DNA of 64,000 nt from Perkinsus olseni (taxonomy: Eukaryota; Perkinsozoa; Perkinsida; Perkinsidae): assembly GCA_013115135.1 (NCBI GenBank), contig JABANP010000093.1:1-64000 (forward strand), read 5' to 3'. Made by a program: the position numbers and the translations under genes. The notes under the pieces were generated by a model that was not told the DNA's origin, did no database searches, and worked only from the letters and a program-made list of their open reading frames with translations. Of this stretch, positions 32,025-43,652 are shown in pieces (positions within the stretch are counted from its first letter, which is position 1; the number at the start of each line of letters is the position of its first letter).

Positions 32025-32521
32025 CTACCATACCATCTCAAGCGCAACTCCCAAAGACAACGAAATGATGTGCAGCCCTCTAAGCCCATCACGACGCCTC
32101 GCTCGTCTCGATCTATTCTAGCAGACCATCGAGAGCCGCGTGAGGATCCTCTTTGCTAAAAATGATTGCGCGCACGCGGACCTCAAGCAACAGCGAGGTC
32201 GGCGATAAACACCAGGAATGAGACCACGTATGACGACCGAAGCTGCTCCTAAATTTGATGACCGATTTCCGCTAGAAGGGTATACAATTTAGTTCTACGT
32301 GGCTGGCCTCAGTTTGCCCCTGTGGTCGGATAACGGCGCTTGGCGCAGTCCCCCGCTGGGCCCATCATGACACCTAATCGCACTTTCGACCATTCACAAG
32401 AAACACGCCGGACTTTTCCTCAAGGGCGCGGGGCGCTCTGAAGCACCCGGAAAACCATGCCTCCATCGCCTAATACAGCGTGGGCCGCGCTGCCAAGGTC
32501 GCCCCAGATTCAAAATTGGTG

Positions 32522-32562
32522 CTTGCAACTTGCAAGCAAGCAAGCAACTTGCAAGTTGCAAG
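32522..32562. repeat. Perfect 15-bp inverted repeat, 11-nt loop
   Basis: 32522-32536 (cttgcaacttgcaag) is the exact reverse complement of 32548-32562; the loop is itself made of aagc/caag words. The unit ttgcaag occurs repeatedly. Candidate cruciform, terminator-like hairpin or small RNA. Confidence 0.8.
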
Positions 32563-32760
32563 GCGTATCCTAGCGCAAATCCTTGACGGAAGGGACTCCC
32601 CTAGAAGCGGAGCAGGCACCAGCGAGTAATAGCTCATTCGAACTGCCAAGGAGCGTTTGATAAACTTATTCTGACATTCAGGATCGGTTCATGAACCGCA
32701 TCGAACGTAAAAATCAATTTCAGATGTTGTACGCAAAACTTACATTTGACGCTTGCGTAT

Positions 32761-32833
32761 TTCTGGTAAGCTTTGACGGCGATTAGAGTTTTCTGGCAAA
32801 TTTTAACGGCGATTAGAGTTTTCTGGTAAGTTT
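32761..32833. repeat. 30-bp direct tandem repeat, about 2.4 copies
   Basis: Copies 32761-32790, 32791-32820 and partial 32821-32833; each starts ttctgg and contains acggcgattagagtt. Lies in the upstream region of the Mei2-like gene. Confidence 0.75.
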
Positions 32834-33471
32834 CGTTTCTTCAATTCTCATGATTCTGATATTTCCTACGTATTCTTTCTGGAAAACTTTCCAGATAAAC
32901 TCATTCTGAACGGGGCCCAGACGCGAGCATGTACTACCAGTTGGCCGCAGTCCTCTCTGCCCAGCCAGACATCTCCTCTTTCAGTGATGAGGTCCGCATA
33001 GGGATCACCGCTCATTCACCAATCACAGCCCGACGTTGGCTCAAGATTCCGTCAAAACCGAAAACTGCCATCACAAAGAACTCAATGACCTTTCGGACTT
33101 CGAGCGCGGATCTTGCGCAGGGGTATCGATCGATCGGGCGCGCGCTAATAACATCAATGCGGTGTCGGCAGGTCGTAGCACACACGCCTTGAACAGGGAT
33201 GGAACCTGTGGGTAAGGCCCTCTATTCTCGGAGTGGTTATCTAGCCTCGAAGCATTATCTTCATCCGAATGGTCTACAATAGTCGCTGTACTGAAAAATA
33301 CTCGGGAGGCAATGGTAGTAGGGATGCGGTTGGCAGTGTATCTGTTCTTGTGTAAAATGCCGGTAAACGACCTTCCAGTGGAGTCGCCTAATGGACCGGT
33401 CGTAGAGGTAGGAGGAGTACCGTTTGGAGTGGTACGTCATCGTGTTCTGTACTGCTCGTCAGACTGCCGCT

Positions 33472-34874
33472 ATGTTGCTGGCCAATCCTGAGATTCGGTC
33501 CTCGGGACAGAGCTTGGAAGACATATGGAAGTTGGCGGAGGAAATAGTGGCAAAAAGACAAAGTGCTTCGGATAAGAGCCACGTCCCAGCAGGCTCGACA
33601 GCTCCCAATAGCAGAGGTACTACCATGGATTTCGCGCGCCACGAAATTAGTCGTTTACGAGGTCGTCGTTGACGTGTTCTCAGACGGTAGCAATAATGGA
33701 GCAGCGAGTGGACGGCCGCCGCTGAGTTCCCCTATGAACACTCCTCCTGGTCTGCCGATGGGCAACATCGAAGCAGAGCCGTTCGCACCTATCAGCGTCA
33801 TGGCCCCTTCGACAGATGGACAGAGCCCACCCAATCCCACTTACGCTATGCCATCAGCGAACCACTCCTACACTGCTGCGGTACCGCCCCCTCACCAACC
33901 CGTGAACGTTAGTCGACCTGTGAGAGGCATCACAGCCAGTCATAAACCCGGGCTGGCATCATCGAGTGCTCGGCAAAGAAGGAGGTCTCAGCCCAATGTG
34001 TCTAATGCGATTACTATGGATTCCTCGGACCCTCGGACGACTCTTATGCTGAAGAACATCCCCAACAAGTACTCTCGGCAGCTTTTGGTTAACGAGGTCA
34101 TGGCCCGCATGCCAGTGGGATCTTTTGACTTCGTCTATATGCCAATTGACTTTCGCTCGCGGTGTAATTTCGGTTACGCCTTTGTCAACGTCACTGACCC
34201 CGAAGTACACTCGGATGTTCTTCAACGCCTTTAAGAATTCTAGACTGCCTGGCGTGAAGAGTAGTAAAGTTTGTGAGGTCGTCTACGCTCGGGTACAGGG
34301 CCTGCAGGCAAACGTGAATCGGCTGATAAACTCTCCCATTTTGGACTGCACTCCTGAGGATGATGACGATGCACTCCCGTTGGTTTTTGGTGATCACAAC
34401 GAGCAGATCCCATTCAAGAGACTGGCACAGATGAGAAGGGAAAGGCAGATGCAGCTTCGGGCAGGGAAACGCCAACAACATCATCTCAAGCAACCCACAA
34501 CCATTGCCGAGGATTCCCAGCTGCCGCCGATGGGTGCTGGACCAGCGCCACAGGTGTCACCATCCAGTGGAGGGACCAACGACACCTGGGTTCCCACTAT
34601 ATCGAGCGTTCCGAGCGGGCCTGGGTTGGAGTCCTTGCTGTGGGACACGATGCCTCTTGAAGACAACAGCAGTTTTGTATCTGCTCCTACCCTGCTTTTC
34701 GGAGCCAATGGTGGGCAGTACAACGGTATGTCGACTATGACTGGGACATCGGCGAGGCTGGTCGAGGAGGAGCAAGGAGATCATCATACCAATATGCTCC
34801 AAAGCCCCGACTGGCAGCCATGTGATACGGATCGTTTGGTATTGGACTCCCTGAATATGCTCAGCCTCGAGTAG
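33472..34874 (+). CDS. Mei2-like RNA-binding protein 1
   Basis: Mei2-type proteins carry a characteristic C-terminal RRM and act in RNA-based control of meiosis or growth in yeasts and plants. ATG 33472 opens an acidic helical N-terminus (SLEDIWKLAEEIVAKRQ), then a Pro/Ser-rich linker, then the Mei2 RRM at about 34035-34330: TTLMLKNIPNKYSRQLL, MPVGSFDFVYMPIDFRSRC, NFGYAFVNVTDP, MFFNAFK, VCEVVYARVQGLQANVNRLI. The tail (34340-34874) is low complexity and ends SLNMLSLE. Two frame problems: between 33,661 and 33,684, where a 22-nt GT-AG intron (33662-33683) would fix the frame, and at about 34198, where one surplus base (a fourth C in CCCC) must be skipped for the RRM to continue. A 31-nt GT-AG segment (34203-34233) would also restore frame but deletes a conserved helix. 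Confidence 0.82.
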
Positions 34875-35931
34875 GGAGCTCGAGCCCACGCATTTTCGGT
34901 GATGTTCTATCGCCACTTTGAAAGCCTACTAGCTTCGATGATTATAGAGGCAGTTGTTGTTGCTGTTGTCGAATGCCTTCTCCTCCTCCTCCTCGTCGTC
35001 GTCCTTCCTTTTCTGTACCATCTTTGTCAGTATTCCGAGAACCTATCTGTTTGGTAGTAGTTGATGACGCCATTCTATTTCATACTGTATCCATTCTTCG
35101 CACCACCACTCTCGTCGCTTTAACGAAGGCGATTTGAACCCCCACCGCCATCGTCCCTGCCGTTGTGCCTCGTCTGTGGCCTCTTCTGTCGCTAGCTGTA
35201 GCAGCGTTGTCACCCATGACGATGATGATCTCGCTGTCGATTATCCGTTGAACCTATATTTGTTATTTGCCTCGCCACCAAGTCCTGTCTATCGCGGCGA
35301 GCAGTGGATGTTTTCTCATCTTTCTTGATACCGAAGAAGCATAGACCGCGGCACACTGGACTCCATGGTGAGGTCTCTTGCTAATAATGATGATAGCATT
35401 TTGTATTCAATAATATTTTTCGGTCTTCGGAGCACCGATGTGGACCGCCGTCTGCTCCCAAGGCGGCCGAGGTTCAAGCTTGCACCATTCAAGTGCTGGC
35501 CTCATGACGCTACCGGGTATCTCTAACGTATTGGCGACCGTCTATCTCAGTCAGAGCAGCGCCATGACTGTTGCTGGATGGCTCGTCCCTGCTCGTACCG
35601 GTGGTTACTTCTGAAGATCCCTCGGTAATGATGATATCAGCTATGCCCGGAGCCACATGATGATGATGACGAATGCGGTCCCTTGTGTGCTTGGCAGTTG
35701 TTGTTGTTGTATTCTTGTCATCTCCCCTGTGGTCTGTCTATCGTCCTCATCCTCCTCCCCCTGCTGCTACTGTTAGCTCATCATCCCTTCTGACCGTAAA
35801 AGTTGCTACACTTACACAATAGATGTTATCACACAGTTTCCACCTTACCCCCCTCAGTTCGGCGTACTAGTAGTAGATTAATTCATGACCACTTCTTGCC
35901 AGTACGAAGTCATTGTCGTTACTGCCGCTCG
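34875..35931. other. Spacer between the two Mei2-like genes
   Basis: 3' flank of gene 1 and 5' flank of gene 2. Rich in short trinucleotide runs (ctcctcctc, tgatgatgat). No gene called. Confidence 0.5.
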
Positions 35932-37386
35932 ATGGTTTTCTGTGATGCTCCTTCGGAAGAACAGCAGCACGCACCCATCGAGGAGAGCCTCTGCGACTCC
36001 TTGCTCTACTCTGATGTTGCTGACGATGAGACCTTACACCATCTCCTTCACGCTGCCAAGAGCCTCTCATCGTCATCATCGCCTCTGCTGCAGAGCCCCC
36101 CTTTGCAGTACCTGACGGCTACTGATGTTAGCTTGACAACTACCCCAATTCTGGTCGGAGACTATGCCGGGCTTGAGGTAGATCGTGATTTCTGTCGGCA
36201 GTGGTGGGATGCTCTCATCAGCTACTATCACCACAGTCCAAGGCCCCGCCGCTTCACACTCCCAATGACGAGTCTCGGGCCGTCCCCGAATCTCTTCCCG
36301 AGTCGAATGGCTCGGTTAGGTAAGCGTTCACACACTTCGCAGATTCAAGATTCGTTGCTTTTTACGAATGTCCTCGTTATTTAAGCTTGCTTTGGCTACC
36401 CGTCCCAGCGCTATGATTCCTTCACGTTATCGAGGCCCCCCGTCGTTTCAGCTCCCCCACGCTTCAGGGCGGCAGTCGCTCCAAGCCCGGGTTCCTCCTG
36501 CCAAACCCAACCCCGAAGGTGCTCGCTTGGCCTTGATGGGACGTGAATTGTCTTTTTTCCAGTACGGAGATGTCTGGCCGAATTGCCGTATCGAGACACG
36601 GCCTTCTTATCGCACTCCCTTATTCTGCAAGCACCGTCACACTCTCTTCTTTGGCTTACCAGAGTCACGATGATGCTCGCTGCAATATTGATAAGAGAAC
36701 CACACTAATGCTGAGGAATATTCCCTACAAGTAGTAGCAGCAGCATCAGTGGAATCTTAGGTTGACGCGTGCTCCAGATACAATCGTGACGACCTCGTTG
36801 TGGAGCTTCAGAATCGTCTGCCGGTCGGATCTTTCGATTTCGTCTATTTGCCCATGGACTTCCGTTCAACGGGTAACTTCGGTTATGCTTTCGTCAACAT
36901 GACAGCTCCGACTTTCGTCGAAGATTTCTATACCGCCTTTAACGGTACTTATCTAGCATGCCCGGGACTTCAACAACTGGTAGCCTTGTGCGTCCCTAAG
37001 CGCACCGACTACCCCCTTCTGTGTTACACAGACTGTGTATTAGGCCTGTACGGTTACCTTTGCCCGAGTACAGAGGATTCGACGCTAATATCAGCAGGCT
37101 GCTCAAAAGCCCGATATGGGCTGCTCCGAATGCTTTCGATACTGTATTGCTTGGCTCCCAGCATCATCCACTCTCACATGCGTCATTCAGGTTGGCTCGA
37201 CTTTAATGGAGCTCGCCCTTCCTGCGATCTTCACAAATGGCGTACAACAGCCGTTTCCGAGGTACTTATCGCACCTTCCCGGAGGATCCCCATCATCACT
37301 TCTGCTCAGACCCGACCCAAATCGTTTGCACAGAAGCTTATTGGTGGACGAAAAGCCCTTCAGTCATTGGCCTGTCCGCCCCATAG
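35932..37386 (+). CDS. Mei2-like RNA-binding protein 2
   Basis: Second Mei2-type gene, about 1 kb downstream of the first, same strand. Start ATG 35932 (MVFCDAPSEEQQ); first exon 35932-36177. Several introns lead to the RRM: KRTTLMLRNIPYK, intron 36731-36777 or so, YNRDDLVVELQNRL, PVGSFDFVYLPMDFRSTGN, FGYAFVNMTAPTFVEDF, then after an intron ACTVTFARVQ and FDANISRLLKSPIW. Between VQ and FDAN one surplus base (A at 37074, in CAGAGGATTC) must be skipped to give the conserved ARVQG. The last exon reads RFRGTYRTFPEDPHHHFC and ends at TAG 37384-37386. The linker and tail differ fully from copy 1, so the duplication is old. Confidence 0.78.
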
Positions 37387-38536
37387 ACAGGGCTCCTCGG
37401 GCTCTGGGGCCTATCGCAATTCCTTGTGGCTCTCGTCGTGCAACGACGAAGACCATACACCTACTTCATCGTAGTGGTGCTCAGCCTCAGCCCTCCTTCG
37501 AGCAAGTAAAGAGCTGCTGCTGCTGCTGCTGCTGCTGTCGCCACGTTCTGACTGGTGGTTATATTGTCTCGCTACCGGATAACAGACAGGTTAGTAAGCT
37601 TCAGCGGAAAGGGTTCTCATATTTCTCATGCCGCTGATCTCCTTAGGTGGCAACCAAGCGTGGCGTGCTTTTCTGGGTGAAGTCTGCTGAGTTCGGTGAT
37701 CGTCTCCTCATTGTCATGCTCGGTCGACAGCCCCTCTTTCTCCACCAAATTATTGTTCCGGGCCTTCGCTCTCCTCTCTCCGCGAACCCTTGCCCGCTTC
37801 CTATTATCATTTCCATTTTTATCATTGTAGTCAAGCTGCAAGCCGCTGTAACCCTTGTCCAACTTCTGCTGCCAACCTCCACCTGTGCAGCAGCCTCTTC
37901 TCCATCTTTCCCATCATCGTTGCCTGTCACGACAACTGCACCAGACTTGTAGTGGATGGCCTCTGGACTTATGACTTCTCGTTTGCACGAGCATTCACTA
38001 CCTGACTCTGCTGTCTATCGTCCCTCCATCGTACCATTCCATCTTCAACTCTCATTAAAGGGAAGATACAGGCTGTGTGCAGACGACTGTATTGCTTTGT
38101 TGCTCTTTTTATGGTCGTCCTTCACACACCCCGCCGCTGGCGCCGCCTCCCCGTACCCTTGTCAGTGTCTTAAACTCAACAAGATGTGTACTGTTACCAG
38201 TAGTAACGACGGCATAGGTATCATTATGGGCCCAAACTATCAACTACGTCGTCCTGGTTTCACTATAGATCCAGATTCAAAGGCGTTTGATTCATGTTAA
38301 CACTTTTAGGGTCCTGCTTTACGGACAGTCTGTGGCTAAAGGCTGTCCTCTTATCGCCACCATGACGTGGCCTCATCTTGGAAGTGTTATTACCGCTTTC
38401 CTGCCCTGTTGTGCTTGTTGTTGAGTTGCTGTTAGAGGGCTTCTAGGTGCGAATAATCGCGACAGCATCATCCGGATCATGATCAGTTTATTGACTCTTC
38501 GACAAGCTGCCCTCTCCTGCTTCGACTGTCTTGTGA
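37387..38536. other. Spacer with (GCT)8 microsatellite
   Basis: 3' flank of the second Mei2-like gene; includes (GCT)8 at 37513-37536 and further pyrimidine-rich sequence. No gene recognised. Confidence 0.5.
37513..37536. repeat. (GCT)8 trinucleotide repeat
   Basis: Eight uninterrupted GCT units just downstream of the Mei2-like gene stop. Likely length-variable. Confidence 0.9.
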
Positions 38537-41500
38537 ATGTCTTACTATGGTAGCGGCAACAACAACAGCCACAGCAGTACTGCAGCGCCGCAGCCGCCGC
38601 TGCCGAACCCCTTCATGCAAGGAGTAGTGGCTTCCGCCGCTCCACAGTACTCCCTTGTGGCCACGCCCAATACTGCTGGTATAGACACCGGGACGCCTCA
38701 ACAGCAACAGTACCAGGCAGTGGCAGCTGCGGCTGCAGCGGCAGCCATGGCCGGGGGAACTCCCGTGGGCTACCCTCAGTGGGCTGGTGCTCGGCAGGTA
38801 GTAGTGGTAGTAGTATGCTCCTAAGGATCGCTATAGTCCTGTTCAGTTCTACCCTCAACAGCAGCAGCAGCAGGGGTTCAACGACCAGCAGCAGAGTGGT
38901 GGTGGGTCGCCGTATGGTCCCTACTACGCCCGGTATAATCACTATTACGCCTCTGCAACCGCGCTTCCCCGACCCCCTGTGCAGCCATCCCAGATCCCTC
39001 AGGGATACTATAACGGAGTGCCGACCCATCAGGGGTACCCACAGGCTCAGCAGCAACAACAGCAACAGCCGTCGAGTATCACCCAGCCTACTACCGCTCC
39101 TGGTCCACCGCTTTCTTCTATGCCACAATCGGCGACATCACCAGCACCAGCAGGAGGAGCAGTAATGCTGGGCGGATCGGCAGGGAAAGGAGGGCCCTCG
39201 GCCTCTCACCAGTGGCAGCAGCATATCCAAGGGCGACCCTATTCTCAAGCACAGCCGCAGCAGACTGCCCCTAGTCATGCTCCGCGGTATTCGGTGCCTC
39301 AACAACAGCAGCAGGCGAGTGGCATGCAGCAGACCCAGACACCGCCGAAGCCTTTAACGGTCGCCAACCCTGCCGCCGGCGCGATGGTAGTCCAGAGTAC
39401 GCCACGACCTAAGCAGGGACTGAGCCGTCCGGGCCAGGGGGTGGCTCGGTCGGGTAGTCGGTATGATCAACGTCAAAGAATGGGAAAGGGTGGCAAAGGA
39501 GCGGCAACCACGCCTGTCCTCCCAACCCAAGTTACCCCACGGTAAGTGAGAGCTCCGAGCTAGGCCGATCGTACTCTCACTTTTCAGTGCGAACCCAGTG
39601 GCCCCCCAGCCAGCGCAGAGAGTCACCCCTCCGCCCAGGCCTGCGGTGCTGCCCGAGCGAACCATGCCCCAGGTCACAGCAGTCGTGCAGAGTTCAGGTA
39701 GTGAGGGGAAGTTCGGCAAGTTGGTGGCAGTACCATGTGCAGGGGCGACTCCCTCGATGCCACCAGCAGCTACGGTCGTCGGATGCAGGGATCGAACGCC
39801 CGTCCGACCGATGCCGAAAGCAGCCCTGCAGACAGTGGCCGCCCCGCCGGCAAGTTCCACCAATTCAGGCGAGTACTTTTCCTTGCTAAGCCCCCTAAAT
39901 TCTGGCCTTCAGCTCCGCCTCCTCCGCGATCGCACATGGCCATGGTGACGCCGACGGTCGTTCAGTCCGGCATCGCCATCAGTGATACGCGCAAGACGGC
40001 TGCTGCCAACAGCACCGGCCCCAAGTATTCGGAGCTGATGGCTTCCGTGTTGCCTCCCCTGCGGCCGGGAGAGGCCGAGTTTGTAGGCCTTTGCTGTAGC
40101 TCTTGTCCTGTCAACAGCTAGAGGCGTCAGGTACTGGAGATGTGGACTGACAAACGGGCACGGTTCCCTCTTCGGTCGACGGTGTTGTCGAGTCGGTGGC
40201 AGTCGTCTCCCGAGCACACCTGCAGACATCGCATGCAGATATTCCCGCGAGGGTAATGGCGCGGCTTGGAGTCACTTCGGCTACTGTCCGCATTGTTACG
40301 CGACGGTTGGTAGGTATCAACTCAGAGACCTCCCCGCGTCCCAGAGGAAGCCCACGGATAGCTGGCTTGCTGTTAATGTTGTTGTCGAGAATGAACCCAA
40401 ACCCCAAAGTCCTTTTGTTGGTAGTAGCAGCAGTAGCCAGCTCTCCCCAGCGGAGAGTTCCACCACGATCAGGTGCCGCTTACCCCTGGGCAGCCCAGTC
40501 CCTGAACAAGCAGGTCATGTTATGGATACCTAACTACAAGTACCGCACGTGCCTGGCCGAGCCGCTGTTGATGATGCTCCGTCAGGTCGCCGAGTACTTC
40601 TATAATTCGATATGGCCCGGGAGTCTTCAGCAAGGAACAGCCTACCCTGTAATACCATCGCGTCCGGGCCTTGTCTTGTTGTTATTTTGTGCCGCAGGGG
40701 CTGGTCGGGGCTCTTGGATCTCCAGTCCGACCCTGCCAAGCTGATCGATGCTGGCTGGATCGACAACTCCGGTAAGCTGGTTATAAGAAGCATGGTAGTG
40801 GACACAGAGAAGGAGGTGGTGGTCAAGGTGACGAGGGGTACTGTGCTGCCCTTCGACCAGCACCCGTGCAAGACAGGTTGCGTTCACGTCTTCGTGGTTG
40901 AAGACGAAGCAGGAAGTGGCCGATGCGCAAGCGAAACTGAAGGTCCAGCAGCAGTTGGAAGTCGACAGGGAGGTCAGCCGCGTTCGCTGCTTCGAGCACG
41001 TATTGGTGTTATCCAGGCTGAAGCGGCAAGGCAGGCGGCGAGACGACAGGCGTTAGCGTCCTCGGGGCCATCACCGACACTATCGTCAACCGCGGCCTCG
41101 GAAGGTTCCACTCCCGCCGTAGCTGCTGCAGCGCAGCAGGGCCACTCCCTCAAGGCCCTCAAGGAGAGGAAGTAACGAGAGAGTGTTTGAGGCCATTCTA
41201 TAGCTCAGGTGATGGCTTGCCGTCTTCAGGTGGATTGCGCCGGCTTTTCCGGACCAGACCGAGAAACGAAAGGTCGAGGACGCGAAAGTTGGGAGACGTC
41301 CCCGGAGGGCACAGCGGCGGATGAGCCCTACTCAAGCCCAACACACTCCGTCACGCCTCGTGCAGCCTGACAGGAGCGTACAAGAGCTGCGTAGGTCTTC
41401 TGGCCCACCGGGGTCGGAGAGGTGGCCGTAACCGCAACGGCAAGCAAGAGGTCATAACGGTGGTAACGCACAAACCCGGACAGGAGAAGGAAATGATCGG

Positions 41501-42926
41501 GGAAAATGCCGTAACTGAGCCAGGCAGTCGGCCGACCGGAGAACTGGCGGAGGGTGGCTGGACAGATGGTACAGCGGGGGAGGAGAAAAAAAGAAAGTCG
41601 ACGGATGATGAACTAGCAGCAGCAACAGCACCGCTGCGGCCCCAACCAGAGCAACAAGCGCCGCCAGATGAGCCAGCAGAACGGGCGGAGGCTTCGAGGG
41701 TGAGTGTGGGGCCTTCGATGCCCACCTCGGTTCATGGACGCTCAGGTATCTCGCGGACCGTCGACCTATGATGCTCGGCCACCGTCTAAGAAGGCTCGGA
41801 ACTCCGTTGTCAGTCAGCAGCCCTTGGAGGCTACGCCTCGCGCGAACGTGCAGGGCCCCGCAGCTTCTATGGACATACAAGTGTTCGACTCCCGGAAGGG
41901 GAGTGGTGCCAAGGTGAAACGGGAGAGTTGGGAGGAGTACAGCAGCAGCAGAGAGGGTCGGGCTAGCGAGAAGTCCAGGCGGTGGTCGGAGGGATGGGAG
42001 GAAAGCTGGGAAGCATGGGACAGGGCTGACTGGGAGGAGTCGGGCCGGCCTGAGCCGGGCGAGAAGTGGGTCGATGCTTGGAATCGGGAAGAAGCCGGAA
42101 GCGAGTCCCCGGGGTGGCGATCAACCTACCGAGCCAGCGCTGCTGAAGAGTGGACGAAGTATGAAGTCCCTAAGGACTCTTGGGAGGAGAAGGATGACGT
42201 AAGATTCTGCTGTCTTCATGCATCGACCTAAGATTCTCAGGCGTCGGCTTTACCAGCCCCCGAGCCACGGGAAATGATACGAGATATGCGAAATCCGCCC
42301 GCGAGCTTCCCAGGGGTATCACGAGAGAGCCTACCTAGTGGTAACCAACAGAGCTCGCGGTACATGATGAAGGAGGAGGCTGGCACGTTCGCGGTCTACG
42401 GTGCTACCAGCGGTCGAAGCGAGTCTACGTTCCCTCCGGTGAGAGACTGGCGGCGGCCGGCTTCCAGAAGCCGCGATGCTTGCCAGGATAATCTCAAACC
42501 GGTGAGCTTCCGCCTGCCACTTTCATAGCGTTCAATTCCGCCTATCCTCAGCTCGTTCAGACTGGGTCGCATCAACCTCAGGAAATTCAGCACAGCTGAC
42601 AGGCCCGCGGTGCTCCTACGGCCGCGCTCAGGAGCTGCTCCCGAACCGAGCATCATCGACGAACGGTGAGCTAGCAGCACCCTGGGAAGGCTTCGACGCA
42701 GTTAGCTTCAGGCCCCCTCCCGTACCGCTGCCCCAAAGGAAACCTCAACCGCAGAGGCAGCAGCCTCGTGTTGGGAACTCTTCCAATCACCATCCACCTC
42801 GGCCTCGATCATTCCCATCCAAAACAGCGACGACCGAGTGATGCTACTCCCTCCGGTCACATGGTGTACGATCGGCCTGCCGGCCACGATATGGCGTATT
42901 ATCAGCGGCAGGCAGCCAGGAGATGA
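38537..42926 (+). CDS. Long Gln/Pro-rich protein with Cys-rich segment and W/E/R-rich tail
   Basis: Function not recognised. ATG 38537 opens MSYYGSGNNNSHSS and a Gln/Ala/Pro-rich N-terminus; a 28-nt intron (38798-38825) leads to DRYSPVQFYPQQ and a long Q/P/S-rich stretch to a clear donor at 39543. Around 40,020-40,110 comes KYSELMASVLPPLRPGEAE, followed by a Cys-rich region, GLCCSSC, GVRYWRCGLTNGH, CRYSREG and FGYCPHCY (to about 40,290), that could bind zinc. Helical charged sequence follows near 40,900-41,000. The tail (41,880-42,180) has repeated W and E/R (GWEESWEAWDRADWEES) and the last exons end at TGA 42924-42926. Internal junctions between 39,690 and 41,700 are uncertain; one joins by either a 22-nt intron (40097-40118) or a single surplus base. 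Two genes cannot be excluded. Low complexity suggests an RNA-granule or scaffold protein, by composition only. Confidence 0.55.
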
Positions 42927-43652
42927 TAGTTGATGATGATGATGTTAACGTAGTAGTCGATTATGTGGTTGCTGATGATGGTTACTGTAGTTAGACAGTA
43001 GCCGCATTAGATAGTATGATGTACGCTTTTCTCATCCTCGTTTTCTGCTCTGACTCCTCCACTGGGAACTTGTGTTGTGGAAGATCGTTACTCGGTCGAC
43101 ATTGTGAAACGCGGAAATCGCTCCGTTAAGGAAGGCGATTGTGGGAATTGAACCCGGGTTGGTCTCAGCACGGTGTATCATGCTAACTTGCTGAGTTGCT
43201 CGTCCGCACTCAATCTGGAGCTACAGAATTCGGATGAACGGCGTACCGATAAGACACATCGATTATGAAAGATGTTACAGACCGCGAGAGGCGCATTCAT
43301 TAGTGTTTTGGAAAGCATGTGTGTTCGGAGGTATAGTTGGAGCCTTCGCCTAACGTTGCTCACCTTTCTTGCGTTTAAGGCACACGGGAATTATTCGCTC
43401 TTCACAGCAAAAGCTGTGCTCGGCAAAGTGAGTTAATAACTCATTCCCGCTGGTGTCCTCTGCATATCCCGCAAAGACGAGTGTGTTGCGAATGACCGAT
43501 AATATCCCTTTCGGCTAGTGCACCGTCATACACTTATCGACTGCAACCAAAAGCTGTGGCGGATAAGACCATGTACAATATCCTGTACTCCAGCAGTAGT
43601 TCGACAGGCTTTGGAATTGAACTTAGAAGCTTGGACGGGCGTGCCCAATGCA
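42927..43652. other. Spacer with tRNA-derived sequence
   Basis: 3' flanks of two convergent genes. Contains a tRNA-like stretch (see 43137-43212). No gene called. Confidence 0.5.
43137..43212 (-). repeat. tRNA-like fragment with pol III A- and B-box-like motifs
   Basis: On the minus strand an A-box-like CAACTCAGCAAG is followed about 32 nt later by a perfect B-box GGTTCAATTCC. The T-stem has only three pairs and no acceptor stem can be formed, so this is not a working tRNA gene. Most likely a tRNA-derived SINE head or a dead tRNA. Confidence 0.5.

Larger units (their letters stand above)
32025..33471. other. Divergent intergenic region (kinase / Mei2-like)
   Basis: Separates the minus-strand kinase from the plus-strand Mei2-like gene and must hold both promoters. 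The first ~250 bp may still contain 5' exons of the kinase. It carries a 15-bp hairpin (32522-32562) and a 30-bp tandem repeat (32761-32833). A plus-strand open frame at 32929-33192 has an ATG but no family resemblance; not called. Confidence 0.5.

Noticed and set aside
34203..34233. 31-nt GT-AG intron in Mei2-like 1
   Set aside because: It restores frame but removes a conserved part of the RRM (MFFNAF) that matches Mei2 proteins; a single surplus base explains the frame better.
43137..43212. Functional tRNA gene on the minus strand
   Set aside because: Perfect B-box but only three T-stem pairs, no acceptor stem and no convincing anticodon arm.
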